DNA of 64,000 bases from Littorina saxatilis (Eukaryota > Mollusca > Gastropoda > Littorinimorpha > Littorinidae): assembly GCF_037325665.1 (NCBI RefSeq), contig NC_090246.1:89537878-89601877 (forward strand). Direction: 5' to 3'. The notes beneath the pieces are model-generated. The model was given only the letters and a program-made list of their open reading frames with translations. It had not been told where the DNA came from and made no database searches. Made by a program: the position numbers and the translations under genes. Below, one piece after another: positions 12,167 through 31,414 of the stretch. Every line of letters begins with the position of its first letter. Positions within the stretch are counted from its first letter, which is position 1.

Positions 12167-12991
12167 CATAGAGGGGGAATCGAGTCGAGGGTCGTGGTGT
12201 ATGTGTGTGTGTCTGTCTGTGCGTGTGTGTGTGTAGAGCGATTCCTACCAAACTACTGGACCGATCTTTATGAAATTTGACATGAGAGTTCCTGGGAATG
12301 ATATCCCTGGACGTTATTTTCTTTTTTTCGATAAATACCTTTGATGACGTCATATCCGGCTTTTTGTAAAAGTTGAGGCGGCACTGTCACACCCTCATTT
12401 TTCAATCAAATTGATTGAAATTTTGGCCAAGCAATCTTCGACAAAGGCCGGACTTCGGTATTGCATTTCAGCTTGGTGGCTTAAAAATTAATTAATGACT
12501 TTGGTCATTAAAAATCTGAAAATTGTAAAAAAAAATTTTTTTTTATAAAACGATCCAAATTTACGTTCATCTTATTCTTCATCATTTTCTGATTCCAAAA
12601 ACATATAAATATGTTATATTTGGATTAAAAACAAGCTCTGAAAATTAAAAATATCAAAATTATGATCAAAATTAAATTTTTCAAATCAATTTAAAAACAC
12701 TTTCATCTTATTCCTTGTCGGTTCCTGATTCCAAAAACATATAGATATGATATGTTTGGATTAAAAACACGCTCAGAAAGTTAAAACGAAGAGAGGTACA
12801 GAAAAGCGTGCTATCCTTCTCAGCGCAACTACTACCCCGCTCTTCTTGTCAATTTCACTGCCTTTGCCACGAGCGGTGGACTGACGATGCTACGAGTATA
12901 CGGTCTTGCTGAAAAATTGCATTGCGTTCAGTTTCATTCTGTGAGTTCGACAGCTTGACTAAATGTTGTATTTTCGCCTTACGCGACTTGT
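12167..12991 (-). mobile_element. GTCGCGTAAGGCG element, minus-strand copy
   Basis: Reverse complement of the elements at 28644-31513: the right end reads CGCCTTACGCGACTTGT, and the left has GAGGGGGAATCGAGTCGAGG plus a GT tract. The last about 50 bp, including the second TTTAGTCAA-type end, are missing at the left edge. Confidence 0.85.
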
Positions 12992-13169
12992 TTTTCTTTT
13001 TGTTTTGGTTCTGTTGAGGTTCAGGATTCATGACATTTTTCAGTCTCACCCATGGTTTTATTTTGTCATCTGCGACAAACTAATACGTCAATACTGCTTT
13101 GAGACGGACTTTCAACTCCCAGGCTTTCCAATCATCAAACAAACAGACAAGTCAAATAATGTTTTGTGA

Positions 13170-13175
13170 TTTATT
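13170..13175 (-). terminator. Distal polyadenylation signal candidate for GRB2
   Basis: AATAAA on the minus strand, with TG/T-rich sequence on its downstream side. It sits exactly where the repeat-poor tract starting at the GRB2 stop gives way to repeats. Confidence 0.35.
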
Positions 13176-15902
13176 GGAAAACTGACTTAGCTTCACATAA
13201 ACCAACTGCATTTAGAAGCAACCTGCATTCAAGTTGACAGAGACGGCGCAGCTTCAAGATTCAGCCAGAAGAAGACGGAGAGATGTATTATTTTTTGAAA
13301 TCATGGGAAAAGTTTCAAACAAGAATCACTGGAAAGTAAACTGTTTATCAACACACAATGTTACCCCAAAAACTCTTGGAAAAAAGTAAAGAACGATCAA
13401 TCATTTCTTTCACTTCCTTGCTCTTATGTGTTCCACCACAGTTAACGAGGAAAGGCAAGCCCACCCACACAACAAGAGTTCATAGCAAAGAGACTTCAGA
13501 CAAAAGATGTGAAAACAGAAAACAAACGGATGAAGCAGTTTAAGTATTGTACAGTACGACAAAGATGAAGTGAACTTAGCTACTGGCAGAAACAAGTCTG
13601 GCTATTTTCACTGGTACAAGAAACAGTAAATCCAGCCATTACAAAACACAGGATAAGACAGGGTACCAAGCACAATTGATCAAGAGATGAAGAGTTGTAG
13701 CCGGTTCAGGGCCATAGCACACAAATATCCTGTCTCATACTCATAGCACACAGGAACATACTGTATCATTAAAAGACTCTACCACACATCTTCATTTGCA
13801 CCAAATGAATCTACACTCTCTTACTCCAAGAACTGCTTACATTGCCGGCAACGATAAAATGTGCAGTTTTGCTTCCATCCTTACACTATTTAGAAAGGAA
13901 AAAAGTCTAGTTCAGCTTACATAATTATTCTGAAAAAAAGGAAACATGGGAAAATGTATGTGTGCAGTAAGTGCTTAGGGTCGTTCAGTTCCCATGGTTA
14001 CATTAACCTCCAAGCACAGTGGAACCCTCACTTTAAGGCCTAGAACAATCGGAGAAAATTTGGTCTTAAAGGCAGTCTTAACATGGAGGTAACTTTATGG
14101 ACAATCTGAACAGAAAGTCTGAATAAACAAGATCTTAAACACGTGGTTCCACTGCGCAAAAGCTAACAAGGCTGAGTAGGAGTGAAGGACTAAACAGAAA
14201 ATAATTGACATTTGGTGTCAGTCACAGATGGAAAATTTGGCGCATAATAGTAACTGCTAAGACTTGTCAAGCAATACTGATATATATCGCTCAATATATA
14301 CAAAGCAACTTGTGTAACCCAAAGTCGAACTTCATTCAGAAGTCAAAAGTAAATTCTATGCATGAGGTATTGGTCTTGTGACTTAAACGTGGAGAAAGCA
14401 TGCTTGCCCGAAGAAAAGAGAATAATAGACAGAATTCACAGCAGAAACAGGAAAAGCATATACTCTAGATAGATACATCTACAACTACAGAGCTACACAG
14501 TACATGAAAGCTGCTTCCGCAATACTTTAGGCGGACATGAAGGAAATGTACAATTCTCAAGCTTTTGGTCAACGTTCAAGCTACCGGTATGTACACTTAA
14601 TGCCAAGCAATCTCCTGACACGCTACATTTACACAAGTTTGCACATGATAAAACTCTCACAAATCTGTACACAACAAATACAACACTACTAGTATACTCA
14701 AATGCCATCCTCATTTACAGAAAAAATGTACACAAGGCAAATGTCACTTCACGACAGAAACGTTTTGTCTTTCTTCAAGCGTTACAATTCTTACACCGTC
14801 TTGCGGTTCATACCAACCCTTTCAATGGATTAATACCATGACCATCCACCAAGGCAGTTCTTTCAAGATTCAAATAAGCAAGACAATCATTCGGCAACAT
14901 ATTCATTCGCTTGTGCTGGAAGGTTACCTGTGATCATATTTTCTCGCAATCCATCTTCTTTCGTCATTCAAAATCAAATGTAATATCACTTTTGGTGTCT
15001 TCCATTTTGTCTTCAATCTATACTGTACACCCGACTTCACACTTTCAAATACCCATGCTCACAATACCTGGATTACTGTTGACTCAACTTGTTGCAGCGT
15101 ATTCATTTGACATTACCCTTCAAAATTTAAAACAGCAGAAAGTTGTCGATCTAACTCTGTTTCACAGTAACGCTCAGTGCCTAAAGGGTAGGGCAGCAAG
15201 TACATTATTAGCACAGAGAAAACACATTTCTTGAAATGAGCGGATAATGAATCCAGGAAACAAAGCACTCTAAATACAGACGACAGCAAGTCAGATTAGT
15301 TACATAACATACACGTAACTCTCACTTACTGTTGTCTACAGTTATAGTGCTTATGTCCCTATGTTTTAGCTTTGGTTATAAAGTGATAATGAACTTATTA
15401 GAGTTCCTACACCTAAATACAAGCCTTAAATTCGGAAAATGCAAATTTTATGTAGCCAATAGAACAGAAGTTGTCTTGAGAAAAAGTGACATCAGAACGA
15501 AACAGAGAGAGAGGTGAGTTGAAGACATTGAATGCTATCACTAGTATCAGTACAGATTGGCAAAGCAGAAAAGATTGATTATGTGATGTGTCCTCAAATT
15601 GCTGCAATTAGTGATTCATGAGCTTGAGCTGACCCGATGGTCTTGGTTTAAGAAGCAAGTCAAAGTACAGGCACACGATTTTAACCACCTTCACTGGCTC
15701 TGCGTGGAAACAATTAAAGTGCTTTTCTTTATGCCTCCTGTATGAACTGAATAAGTGAAGAGTGTAAAATCACAAGAAACTTAATGTCACCGTCCAGATT
15801 TACATGTGATGTGTATTAATCTTGCGGCCACTGCTGAAAAAGGTCACATGCATGTATATATATAACTTAAGAATGGCCGTTACACTGCTTTTTGTGGGCA
15901 AA

Positions 15903-16105
15903 ACCTATGATTGTTTGTTTGTTTATTTGTTGCTTAACGTCCAGCCGACTACACAGAGCCATATCAGGACGAGGAAGGGGGGGATGAAGGGGGCCACTTG
16001 TCAAGCGATTCCTGTTTACAAATGCACTAACCCATTACTTGTGTCCCAGCAGGCTTTAGTAAAACTAAATTAATACCTACTGGAAGATTACCAGTTTCCA
16101 GTATG
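15903..16105 (-). mobile_element. Diverged, truncated relative of the 365-bp SINE-like repeat
   Basis: Shares the order seen at 19839 and 25700: a T-rich start, GCTTAACGTCCAGCCGAC, a purine run with GATGAAGGGGG, CCACTTGTCAAGCGATT and a CCAGTTTCCAGTA block. It stops before the CATGCTGGGGAGCATCGG end. Confidence 0.6.
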
Positions 16106-18355
16106 TTAAAATAGGCTTAACCTATCTACTGCTGGACTTACATCAGAACACTAACAGATTAAACTATACATGAATCGCAAGACAAGCGACAAGAGAAGAG
16201 ATTTTTGGAAAAAATACAGGTGAATGAGCAAGAAGGCGGAAAAAAGAAAAGAATTCATGAAGAAAAAGAGAGCATGACAGGAAAGAGGAACCAAAAATCT
16301 ACCTAACAGCAAACTAGAAAGCTCCTGCGGTTCCAAAAACAGGAGGGGCATTTAATTTCATAACCGCAGTGCCCCACTGCGGGAGCAAAACCTATGAACC
16401 AGTCGAGTTATATATGACAGTTTATACTCAATATCATGTGAATTGGTTCTTACCATGGGTCTGTATGAACAAAATGCTGATATTTTGAGTGTTTCAGTAC
16501 CAGTATTTGCTAAGCAAGCTGTGATATCAAGTGGGGCAGGGAGTAGAGAAAAATAAAACAAATCCAATGTTCGAATGACCCAAAAATGATAGGAGTAAGA
16601 CTAAGACCGAGAGAAATACAGATAACAGGATTTGCAAAAGCAGGAAAAACATGAGCAAATAATCACGTTGCATGCCAAGCTTTACAGATAATTCAATTCA
16701 AGTGTTTTAAAGTGAAGAGCAAGTGGGTGAAGAAGAATATAATTATATTAACAGCTGTAAAATGTCTCATGCCAATACATCACAAGAAAACTCAGTCCAC
16801 ACAGTACAAATGCACGCCTGTCAGCTTCCTTTCGTCTTTTTTCAAATGTGAATGATACAAGATTACAACCAGTGTGACTTTATGTACAATCCATGTAATC
16901 CTTTCATTCTATTTCACTGAAATATACACACTTGCAAACTGTCTCACACACATACTCACACTTACTGACAACAGTATTAAAAAAGTTCCATCACTTTGTA
17001 TACTTCAACTCAGTAAAAACACTTTGAGAAAAGACAAAATGTTCATGCTACGGCTACAGTTTTCTTACAAATCTAGAAGCCATTATGTACTACTTACTGA
17101 GAAGCTTTTAAAAAGCCAACTGAAACCAACATACAGATACACTGTACTATCAAACTGTACAATTAATACACACACACACGTGACCTACGGTCTAGACATT
17201 GCACCTGAGAGAGACTTTTTATGCATTACAACTGGTCAGCAACAACAGGAGGCTGAAGAGATCTTGACACTTACACTCGCACAGTAGTTTGCTTAGGAAA
17301 CATTGATAATGTAAGCACTATTTGTGTCCTTCCATGTTTAAAGACTTAGACAACTAAAATATAGGCTGCTAGAAAATAATGAAGATCATGGAGTAGACGT
17401 ATTTGTCCATATTTTGTGAGCGAATAAAAAACCAAAAATAATAAGATAAAATAAAAGAATAGAAAAGTCAAACTTTATGACCAGTAATGACACACTTAGG
17501 AAACCTAACAGTAACACATCTCAGAAAAACAACAGCAACACAAAAGGACAATAATGCTTTTTTCGGCAACTAAAAAACAAAAAAATCTAAAGTTTGGTTC
17601 ACCATCCATTCTCGCTCCATGTTTCATTTGCATGGTTCTACACCGTCCATACTGAGCACACATGAAGTAATTTCTAGTCTAAGAATTGACTAGCACGTCA
17701 CAGCAGCACAGTCTGCCATTTTGGTGCCATTATGAAAAAGCATCTGTGGAAATCATACCATCTATGGGTCTGAAACTGATATCCGCCAGGGAAAAAATAC
17801 AGACAGAACAAAATTATTCCTAATTTTCTTTGCTGATAATGTATTACACTACATATCTTTGTTAGAATCATGTCTGTATTGCCACAGTACCAGCCTGAGT
17901 GAATTAATTAGGTTAATTAACACAACAATAATTAGCACATGCACATACTCAGATGCTCGTGCACCAAGTATTGCAAAGTTCAAAGGCTTCTTTGGAACAT
18001 GGCACAAAACACACCACACATCAGGGTTTTGAATATTTCAGTTTGTCACAACAATGAATCTAATTTAAAACTGAGCTCTGATATTTGTTCTGTAATGAGT
18101 ACTAAAAGTAATATATTCTTGAATCAAGTTTCAGAAAGGTCAAAACCAAGAAAATCTGCCTTGACGATTAATAGCTCTCTACTTTCTCAAGTTTTACAAC
18201 AAAAATGTTCTCCTCCTGAATTCTTTGATTCAGGAATTTCTGTTTTTTTGTGTGTGGGAAACTTCATCCCTGTATTAAAAACACACAAAAAACCCTCTTC
18301 AGGAAGCTAAATCTTGACACTGTTTTCCTTGTGCACATCTTTGTTCATATCGAAA

Positions 18356-18772
18356 ATCAATCAATCAATCAATCAATGAGTCTTATATCGCGCATATTCC
18401 GTGGGTACAGTTCTGGGCGCTCTGCAGTGATGCCGTGTGAGATGAAATTTTATACGGCCGGTAGATTGCAGCCATTTTGGCGCATATTTACCTTTCACGG
18501 CCTATTATTCCAAGTCACACGGGTATAGGTAGACAATTATTAACTGTGCCTAAGCAATTTTGCCAGGAAAGACCCTTTTGTCAATCGTGGGATCTTTAAC
18601 GTGCACACCCAATGTAGTGTACACGGGGGGAGGTTCGGACACCGAAGAGAGTCTGCACACAAAGTTGACTCTGTGAAATAAATTTCCGCCGAACCTGGGA
18701 TCGAACTCACGCTGACAGCGGCCAACTGAATACAAATCCAGCGCGCTACCAACTGAGCTATATCCCCGCCCC
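18356..18772 (-). mobile_element. tRNA-derived SINE with a different tRNA head
   Basis: The minus strand starts GGGGCGGGGATATAGCTCAG, with an A box in TAGCTCAGTTGGTAGCGCGC and a B box in GAGTTCGATCCCAGG. The body is shared with 7176-7698, and the tail is (ATTG)n near 18356-18376. The same body with a different tRNA-type head means the subfamilies exchanged promoters. Confidence 0.8.
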
Positions 18773-19838
18773 GGGTTTAAGACACCATCAACGACTTTTC
18801 CTTTTTACGCCTCGAGTCACACTGACACAATGAATATACTATCACAACATCTGAGCAGTAACTGAGTAAGTCATGACAACACAAAGCCCCACTAGACAAT
18901 AAATTGATAATGCAGCCATCGAATCTGAAAAGCTTAAAAAAAATGTTTGGCAAAAAAAGTCTACACCTAACCATGCGAAACAAATGAAAAGGAATGAATT
19001 AAACAACAATAGCAGGTTACCATTAACCTGTTCTCTGCCAGGAAATCATTTGTATACAAAGCATTATCTGTATTTTTTCCTTGAAATTATACCGTACAGT
19101 ATGCCCTTGATGTATACAGAAATACACCACACACAGTGACACTCACACTTTGTTTTTTTTCTTCTTCTGTTGTAGTTGGTTCAACGGTTTTTTGTCTGTT
19201 TTTAAAGCAAGTTACCCAGGATATCATCAGCAGACACCCTACAGGCAGTAAAAGGGTTAAATACCTAGGCATGTTTTCACAGACTGAACACCTTATTCTT
19301 TGAAAAATTGTAAGATGAAACACTTAGGTTAAAAGTTCAATACTGTTCGAACCTTTTTAAATGCAAAAAGTCAGTTAAAACACATTTTCGGCTGTTATTC
19401 CCACACAGAACAGGCAACCCAATACACCCTCTTTGTGCGTATCATCTTTGCAGTCTTCATAAAAAAAATAGTAGAAACCTTGAGCGCAGAATTCAACACA
19501 AATTCACTTGCTGTCCCGTATATATCAATGACTTCAACCACAGACAAGATCCAGCACCTCTTTACAAAACAAATCCGATATAAATTGCCACATGGGTTGT
19601 TGTTTGATGTCGGCAAAAGTTATTTTAAATTGCCCAAAACTCATTTCGGCAGAGTTGTCTAACCTTTTTCAAGAAGAAAGGGTGATGCCAAAGACTGCCA
19701 AAAATGTTTGAGAATCGAAAATGTTCGGATAACTCCGGCTTATATGGCTTGTGAAAGGGTTGTTTCTCTTGGAAACATTGATTGAGGCAAGCTTTCCCAA
19801 GTGACATTATAGGCCAATCACCAGTGAGACGCCTGTCT

Positions 19839-20204
19839 TTCTTTCTTTATTTGGTGTTTAACGTCGTTTTCAACCACAAAAGTTATATCGCGACGGGAAA
19901 AGGGGGGGAGATGGGATAGATCCACTTGTTAATTGTTTCTTGTTCACAAAAGCACTAATAAAAAAATTGCTCCAGGGGCTTGCAATGTGGTACAATGTAT
20001 TACGTTACTGGGAGAATGCAAGTTTCCAGTACAAAGGACTTAACATTTCTTACATACTGCTTGACTAAAATCTTTACAAACATTGACTATATTCTATACA
20101 AGAAACACTTAACAAGGGTAAAAGGAGAAACAGAATCCGTTAGTCGCCTCTTACGACATGCTGGGGAGCATCGGGTAAATTCTTCCCCCTTACCCGCGGG
20201 GGGT
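19839..20204 (-). mobile_element. 365-bp SINE-like insertion with 12-bp target duplication
   Basis: Runs from TTCTTTCTTTATTTGGTG to ACCCGCGGGGGGT. AGACGCCTGTCT lies on both sides (19827-19838 and 20205-20216), an exact 12-bp target duplication of the kind LINE machinery makes. The A-rich tail on the minus strand sets the orientation. It is nearly identical to 25700-26064. Confidence 0.85.
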
Positions 20205-21355
20205 AGACGCCTGTCTGCACACCTGGTCAGCAAAAGTAAATCCAACAACCATGTACCCCTCAAAATTTCTCTTACTGTGTGAATTTGTACAGTATGAGTC
20301 ACATGAGTGCTCATTCAGCCTCAAACTGACATCGGTTTTCCCTACTAAGTTCCATTCGCCATGTAGGAAACTCTTAAAGAGTACATAGGAATCAGTATTT
20401 AGACACCTTGAAATAAACATATTTTGTGCTTTTGTATTTACGGTATCTTTTCCTTTGCTTAAGAATCAAAGACTGGTACAAGAACACTAATAGGCAAGAC
20501 AGAATCCAAGGTCTTAAACTGTGAGACAAAAAATAATTTCACCTTCAGAGAATTACTAAACCATGCCATTTGTATCATTGAAATGAAAAAGATGACATAC
20601 AATGATACATGACACGTACATGCTTCACATTTGGTGATATGCATTGAATGAATAATACTTTTGTATAAAAAAGATCTGTACCTAGGTAGCATATGCTGCA
20701 TACTACCGCTTGCAGAAAAAAAGTGTAACACAATATCAACAATATATTTTTTGTTTAAACTAACCTCCAACACAAGTTACATTTTGGCAAATCTGTGTAA
20801 TAATATGGGAGACGTAGCTGTGTCAGAAACAGTCAGAGAGATAAAGGGGTGTTTTCCCGTTACAACTACAAGTCATAACTGGCTATTCCCTTCTTATTAG
20901 TCCTCCTGCCAGTGCCATTTCACTGCATAGAGGATTAGAACAGTTAGTTTTCAAGTGCTCAACACTTTACGAAATAAAAAAAATCTGCCAAACAACATAC
21001 ACACATTGAGTACATTTGTACTGGAAAACAAAACCACAAGCAGACCTTTGCAGATCTAAGACAGAAAAGAACTTCACAGAAGCTCAGACGCACGCCTTTG
21101 TCTGAATATTCTTTCTTTCAGTTTCAGCGGTTAGGACTACTACCAGTACCACTGCACCAGTGCAGTGCATTTTGCAACTGTCAAAGATGTCGCTCAAACG
21201 CTCCGTTATGAAAGTTCTAGGCATCCAGCAGTGAATTACACAGGTTGTTGTTTGTTTTGACTTCCTTCACATACAATTTCTATCCAGTAATTTGAATGGT
21301 AAAAAAAATTTGATCTCATCACATCAATCATCTTCAAGCAGAACAGAAGATAGAT

Positions 21356-21361
21356 TTTATT
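21356..21361 (-). terminator. Proximal polyadenylation signal candidate for GRB2
   Basis: AATAAA on the minus strand about 1.1 kb after the GRB2 stop codon, the first canonical signal I see downstream of it. Confidence 0.4.
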
Positions 21362-22498
21362 AGGACAAAACAACAGAACAAAAAAACCTCGATCAAACAA
21401 AACCAGCAAATATCAAAGAAACCCAAACAAATGCTCATCCATGAAACTGCGGTTGTGAACACTCCCCCCCCCCCCCCCCCCCCGACTGGACTGACTTTCA
21501 CACAATAACTGATGCTGCAAAATAAAAATAAAGACACCTCCCCACCCTTCCAATGGCAGGAATCTGGCTTCGGTCTCTATCTGTTCTTTCTGCTCAGAGT
21601 CAATTGATAAAAGCAACATTGTAGATAAAGAGCGCTACTATAATATCCACACAGTGTGTAAAAATCAACAACAAATTGAAGAATACCATTTCTAAAAAAA
21701 TCAATCACGCACGATGTAAAGTTCACAAAATCATGATAGAATATATTCTTTCCATTCTGAACCAGCTGAATGGAAAAGACCTCTTGAAGAGACCTAAAAT
21801 TCTGTATTCGATTGGTTTAAACTTCCGTGATCTTGAAACAACCTACTAACAAGGCCAAGGATGTTCCACTGGAACCGACACAGGCCCTGATTTCAGTCTT
21901 GGTAAAGAAATAAGGTCTAGATAACCATCATGCTAGAAGTAATACATATCGTGCAAGTTGTACAACCAAACACACATCACCATGCAGACCCATTATTGTG
22001 TGCAGCCAGCAATAGAGAAAAGAAGTGAACTAGGCACTGTCTGTCAGTCAGTACGGACACCACCACCTGTTATTCCCAGCGGCAGAAAGGATCCCGCACC
22101 ACACCGCTGTGCGCATGCAGCGTTGTTCCAACAGCCTCACTCAGCTCTGCTGATGTAGTCAACCAAGCACTGTGCGATCACGTTCACACGCTTGCCAATC
22201 TTTCACACACACAGCACAGCTAATCAGCTGATGTTCCCCTTATCCCCCCCCTCTCACCCGGCCCTTTCTGTCGTCACTCCAGAGTAGTTATCTTTTTATG
22301 CTGATCACAAGATGCGGCGACGAATCCCACAATGTACGCATGACAAACCAGCCTCAGATGATAGGACTGTTCACAATATAACCATCACACCTATGTTGTT
22401 TGTGTTTGTGTTGTGTCAGTGTATGTGCGCCGGTCTGTCTGCACAGAATATCACTGTTGTTCTTTGATTCTCTGTTTGTCTTCGCGCACACTGCCCTA

Positions 22499-28483
<5,985 letters not shown>

Positions 28484-28643
28484 CAGGGGCGGACGAGGGG
28501 GGGGGGGGGGGGTGTTCTGGGGTTTCCGGACCCCCTCCCCCCTCCAGCCAAAAAAAAAAATAAATATATTTTTGTGTGTTTTTTTGGGTTGTTGTTGTTG
28601 GGGATTTCTGATCCCAAACTGACCAAACACAAAACAAAACAAA
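28484..28643 (+). mobile_element. Left part of a CAGGGGCGGA MITE, interrupted
   Basis: Starts CAGGGGCGGACGAGGGG, with a G run and GGGTTTCCGG-like sequence followed by CCAGCCAAAAA, exactly as 38416-38758 does. It then breaks off at the ACAAGTCGCG element. Its probable continuation is at 30356-30475. Confidence 0.6.
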
Positions 28644-29490
28644 ACAAGTCGCGTAAGGCGAAAATACAATATTTAGTCAAGTAGCTGTCGAACTCACAGA
28701 ATGAAACTGAACGCAATGCAACGCAGCAAGACCGTATACTCGTAGTCCACCGCTCACGGCATAGGCAGTGAAATTGACAAGAAGAGCGGGGTAGTAGTTG
28801 CGCTAAGAAGGATAGCACGCTTTTCTGTACCTCTCTTTGTTTTAACTTTCTGAGTGTGTTTTTAATCCAAACATATCATATCTATATGTTTTTGGAATCA
28901 GGAACCGACAAGGAATAAGATGAAAGTGTTTTTAAATTGATTTGGACAATTTAATTTTGATAATAATTTTTATATATTTAATTTTCAGAGCTTGTTTTTA
29001 ATCCGAATATAACATAATCATATTTATATGTTTTTGGAATCAGCAAATGATGGAGAATAAGATAAACGTAAATTTGGATCGTTTTATAAATTTTTTTTTT
29101 TTTTTTACAATTTTCAGATTTTTAATGACCAAAGTCATTAATTAATTTTTAAGCCACCAAGCTGAAATGCAATACCGAACCCCGGGCTTCGTCGAAGATT
29201 ACTTGACCAAAATTTCAACCAATTTGGTTGAAAAATGAGGGCGTGACAGTGCCGCCTCAACTTTCACGAAAAGCCCGATATGACGTCATCAAAGACATTT
29301 ATCAAAAAAATGAAAAAAACGTTCGGGGATTTCATACCCAGGAACTCTCATGTCAAATTTCATAAAGATCGGTCCAGTAGTTTAGTCTGAATCGCTCTAC
29401 ACACACACACACACACACGCACATACACCATACCCTCGTTTCGATTCCCCCTCGATGTTAAAATATTTAGTCAAAACTTGACTAAATATA
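28644..29490 (+). mobile_element. GTCGCGTAAGGCG element, copy A
   Basis: About 850 bp from ACAAGTCGCGTAAGGCGAAA to TTGACTAAATATA. Terminal segments share ATATTTAGTCAAGT in inverted order. The interior is AT-rich and non-coding, with ATGACGTCATCAAAGACA and a CA microsatellite near the right end. Classed as a large MITE-like element; the superfamily is not determined. Confidence 0.85.
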
Positions 29491-30353
29491 ACAAGTCGCG
29501 TAAGGCGAAAATACTATATTTAGTCAAGTAGCTGTCGAACTCACAGAATGAAAGTGAACGCAATGCAACGCAGCAAGACCGTAACTATACTCGTGGTCCA
29601 CCGCTCACGGCATAGGCAGTGAAATTGACAAGAAGAGCGGGGTAGTGGTTACGCTATGCTGCATAGCACGTTTTTCTGTACCTCTCTTCGTTTTAACTTT
29701 CTGAGCGTGTTTTTAATCCAAACATATCATATCTATATATTTTTGGAATCAGGAACCGACAAGGAATAAGATGAAAGTGTTTTTAAATTGATTTCGAAAA
29801 AAAACATTTGATAATAATTTTTATATATTTAATTTTCAGAGCTTGTTTTTAATCCGAATATAACATATTTATATGTTTTTGGAATCAGCAAATGATGGAG
29901 AATAAGATAAACGTAAATTTGGATCGTTTTATAAATTTTTATTTTTTTTTACAATTTTCAGATTTTTAATGACCAAAGTCATTAATTAATTTTTAAGCCA
30001 CCAAGCTGAAATGCAATACCGAACCCCGGGCTTTGTCGAAGAGTACTTGACCAAAATTTCAACCAATTTGGTTGAAAAATGAGGGCGTGACAGTGCCGCC
30101 TCAACTTTCACGAAAAGCCGGATATGACGTCATCAAAGACATTTATCAAAAAAATGAAAAAAACGTTCGGGGATTTCATACCCAGGAACTCTCATGTCAA
30201 ATTTCATAAAGATCGGTCCAGTAGTTTAGTCTGAATCGCTCTACACACACACACACACACACACAGACAGACAGACACACGCACATACACCACGACCCTC
30301 GTTTCGATTCCCCCTCGATGTTAAAATATTTAGTCAAAACTTGACTAAATATA
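29491..30353 (+). mobile_element. GTCGCGTAAGGCG element, copy B, head-to-tail with A
   Basis: Begins at the exact base where copy A ends, in the same orientation, and is almost identical throughout. The CA tract is longer and carries CAGA units. The direct abutment suggests tandem duplication or insertion into a favoured site at the end of copy A. Confidence 0.85.
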
Positions 30354-30355
30354 AA

Positions 30356-30475
30356 AAAGGGGGCTGCCTGAAACTGGTAATGATCATCCTCAGATTGCAC
30401 CATTTTGCATCCTTTTTTTTCCAAAATTTTCCGGGGGAGCATGCCCCCGGACCCCCCTAGCAAGCTATTCTTGGT
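30356..30475 (+). mobile_element. Right part of the interrupted CAGGGGCGGA MITE
   Basis: Contains CTGCCTGAAACTGGTAATGA, GCACCATTTTGCATCC and GCATGCCCCCGGACCCCCCT, matching about 38525-38635 of the intact element. It does not reach the TCCGCCCCTG end. Confidence 0.55.
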
Positions 30476-30622
30476 TCTGCAAAAACTGAAATAAGCCCGC
30501 GATGAGATAAGAGGAGTCGGTTTGAAACACGTTTTTTTCCAATCAACCCTTACCGGGAGAGTGAATACTGCACTTAAATGAACTTCATATTATTTGATAG
30601 AAAAATGTTTGTTAAAGAAACA

Positions 30623-31377
30623 ACAAGTCGCGTAAGGCGAAAATACAATATTTAGTCAAGTAGCTGTCGAACTCACAGAATGAAACTGAACGCAATGCCA
30701 TTTTTCAGCAAGACCGTATACTCGTAGCATCGTCAGTCCACCGCTCATGGCAAAGGCAGTTAAATTGACAAGAAGAGCGGGGTAGTAGTTGCGCTAAGAA
30801 GGATAGCACGCTTTTCTGTACCTCTCTTTGTTTTAACTTTCTGAGCGTGTTTTTAATCCAAATATATCATATCTATATGTTTTTGGAATCAGGAACCGAC
30901 AAGGAATAAGATGAAAGTGTTTTTAAATTGATTTGGACAATTTAATTTTGATAATAATTTTTATATATTTAATTTTCAGAGCTTGTTTTTAATCCGAATA
31001 TAACATATTTATATGTTTTTGGAATCAGCAAATGATGGAGAATAAGATGAACGTAAATTTGGATCGTTTTATAAATTTTTTTTTTTTTTTACAATTTTCA
31101 GATTTTTAATGACCAAAGTCATTAATTAATTTTTAAGCCACCAAGCTGAAATGCAATACCGAAGTCCGGGCTTCGTCGAAGATTACTTGACCAAAATTTC
31201 AACCAATTTGGTTGAAAAATGAGGGCGTGACAGTGCCGCCTCAACTTTCACGAAAAGCCGGATGTGACGTCATCAAAGACATTTATCAAAAAAATGAAAA
31301 AAACGTTCGGGGATTTCATACCCAGGAACTCTCATGTCAAATTTCATAAAGATCGGTCCAGTAGTTTAGTCTGAATC

Positions 31378-31414
<37 letters not shown>

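Larger units (their letters stand above)
13176..22498 (-). other. Gene-free tract downstream of GRB2, possibly a very long 3' UTR
   Basis: About 9.3 kb without a recognisable coding exon on either strand. It is AT-rich, with few microsatellites and only three SINE-like insertions (15903, 18356, 19839). This texture differs from the repeat-dense sequence on both sides. A nearer poly(A) signal exists at 21356-21361, so both short and long transcripts are possible. Transcription here is inferred, not shown. Confidence 0.35.

Noticed and set aside
16151-16351. Hydrophobic minus-strand frame (MPLLFLEP...)
   Set aside because: Composition follows AG-rich sequence on the other strand; no conserved motif.
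18700-18772. tRNA-like sequence with A and B boxes (also at 7640-7698 and 24250-24313)
   Set aside because: It runs straight into a SINE body and lacks a proper acceptor stem, so it is a SINE head and not a tRNA gene.
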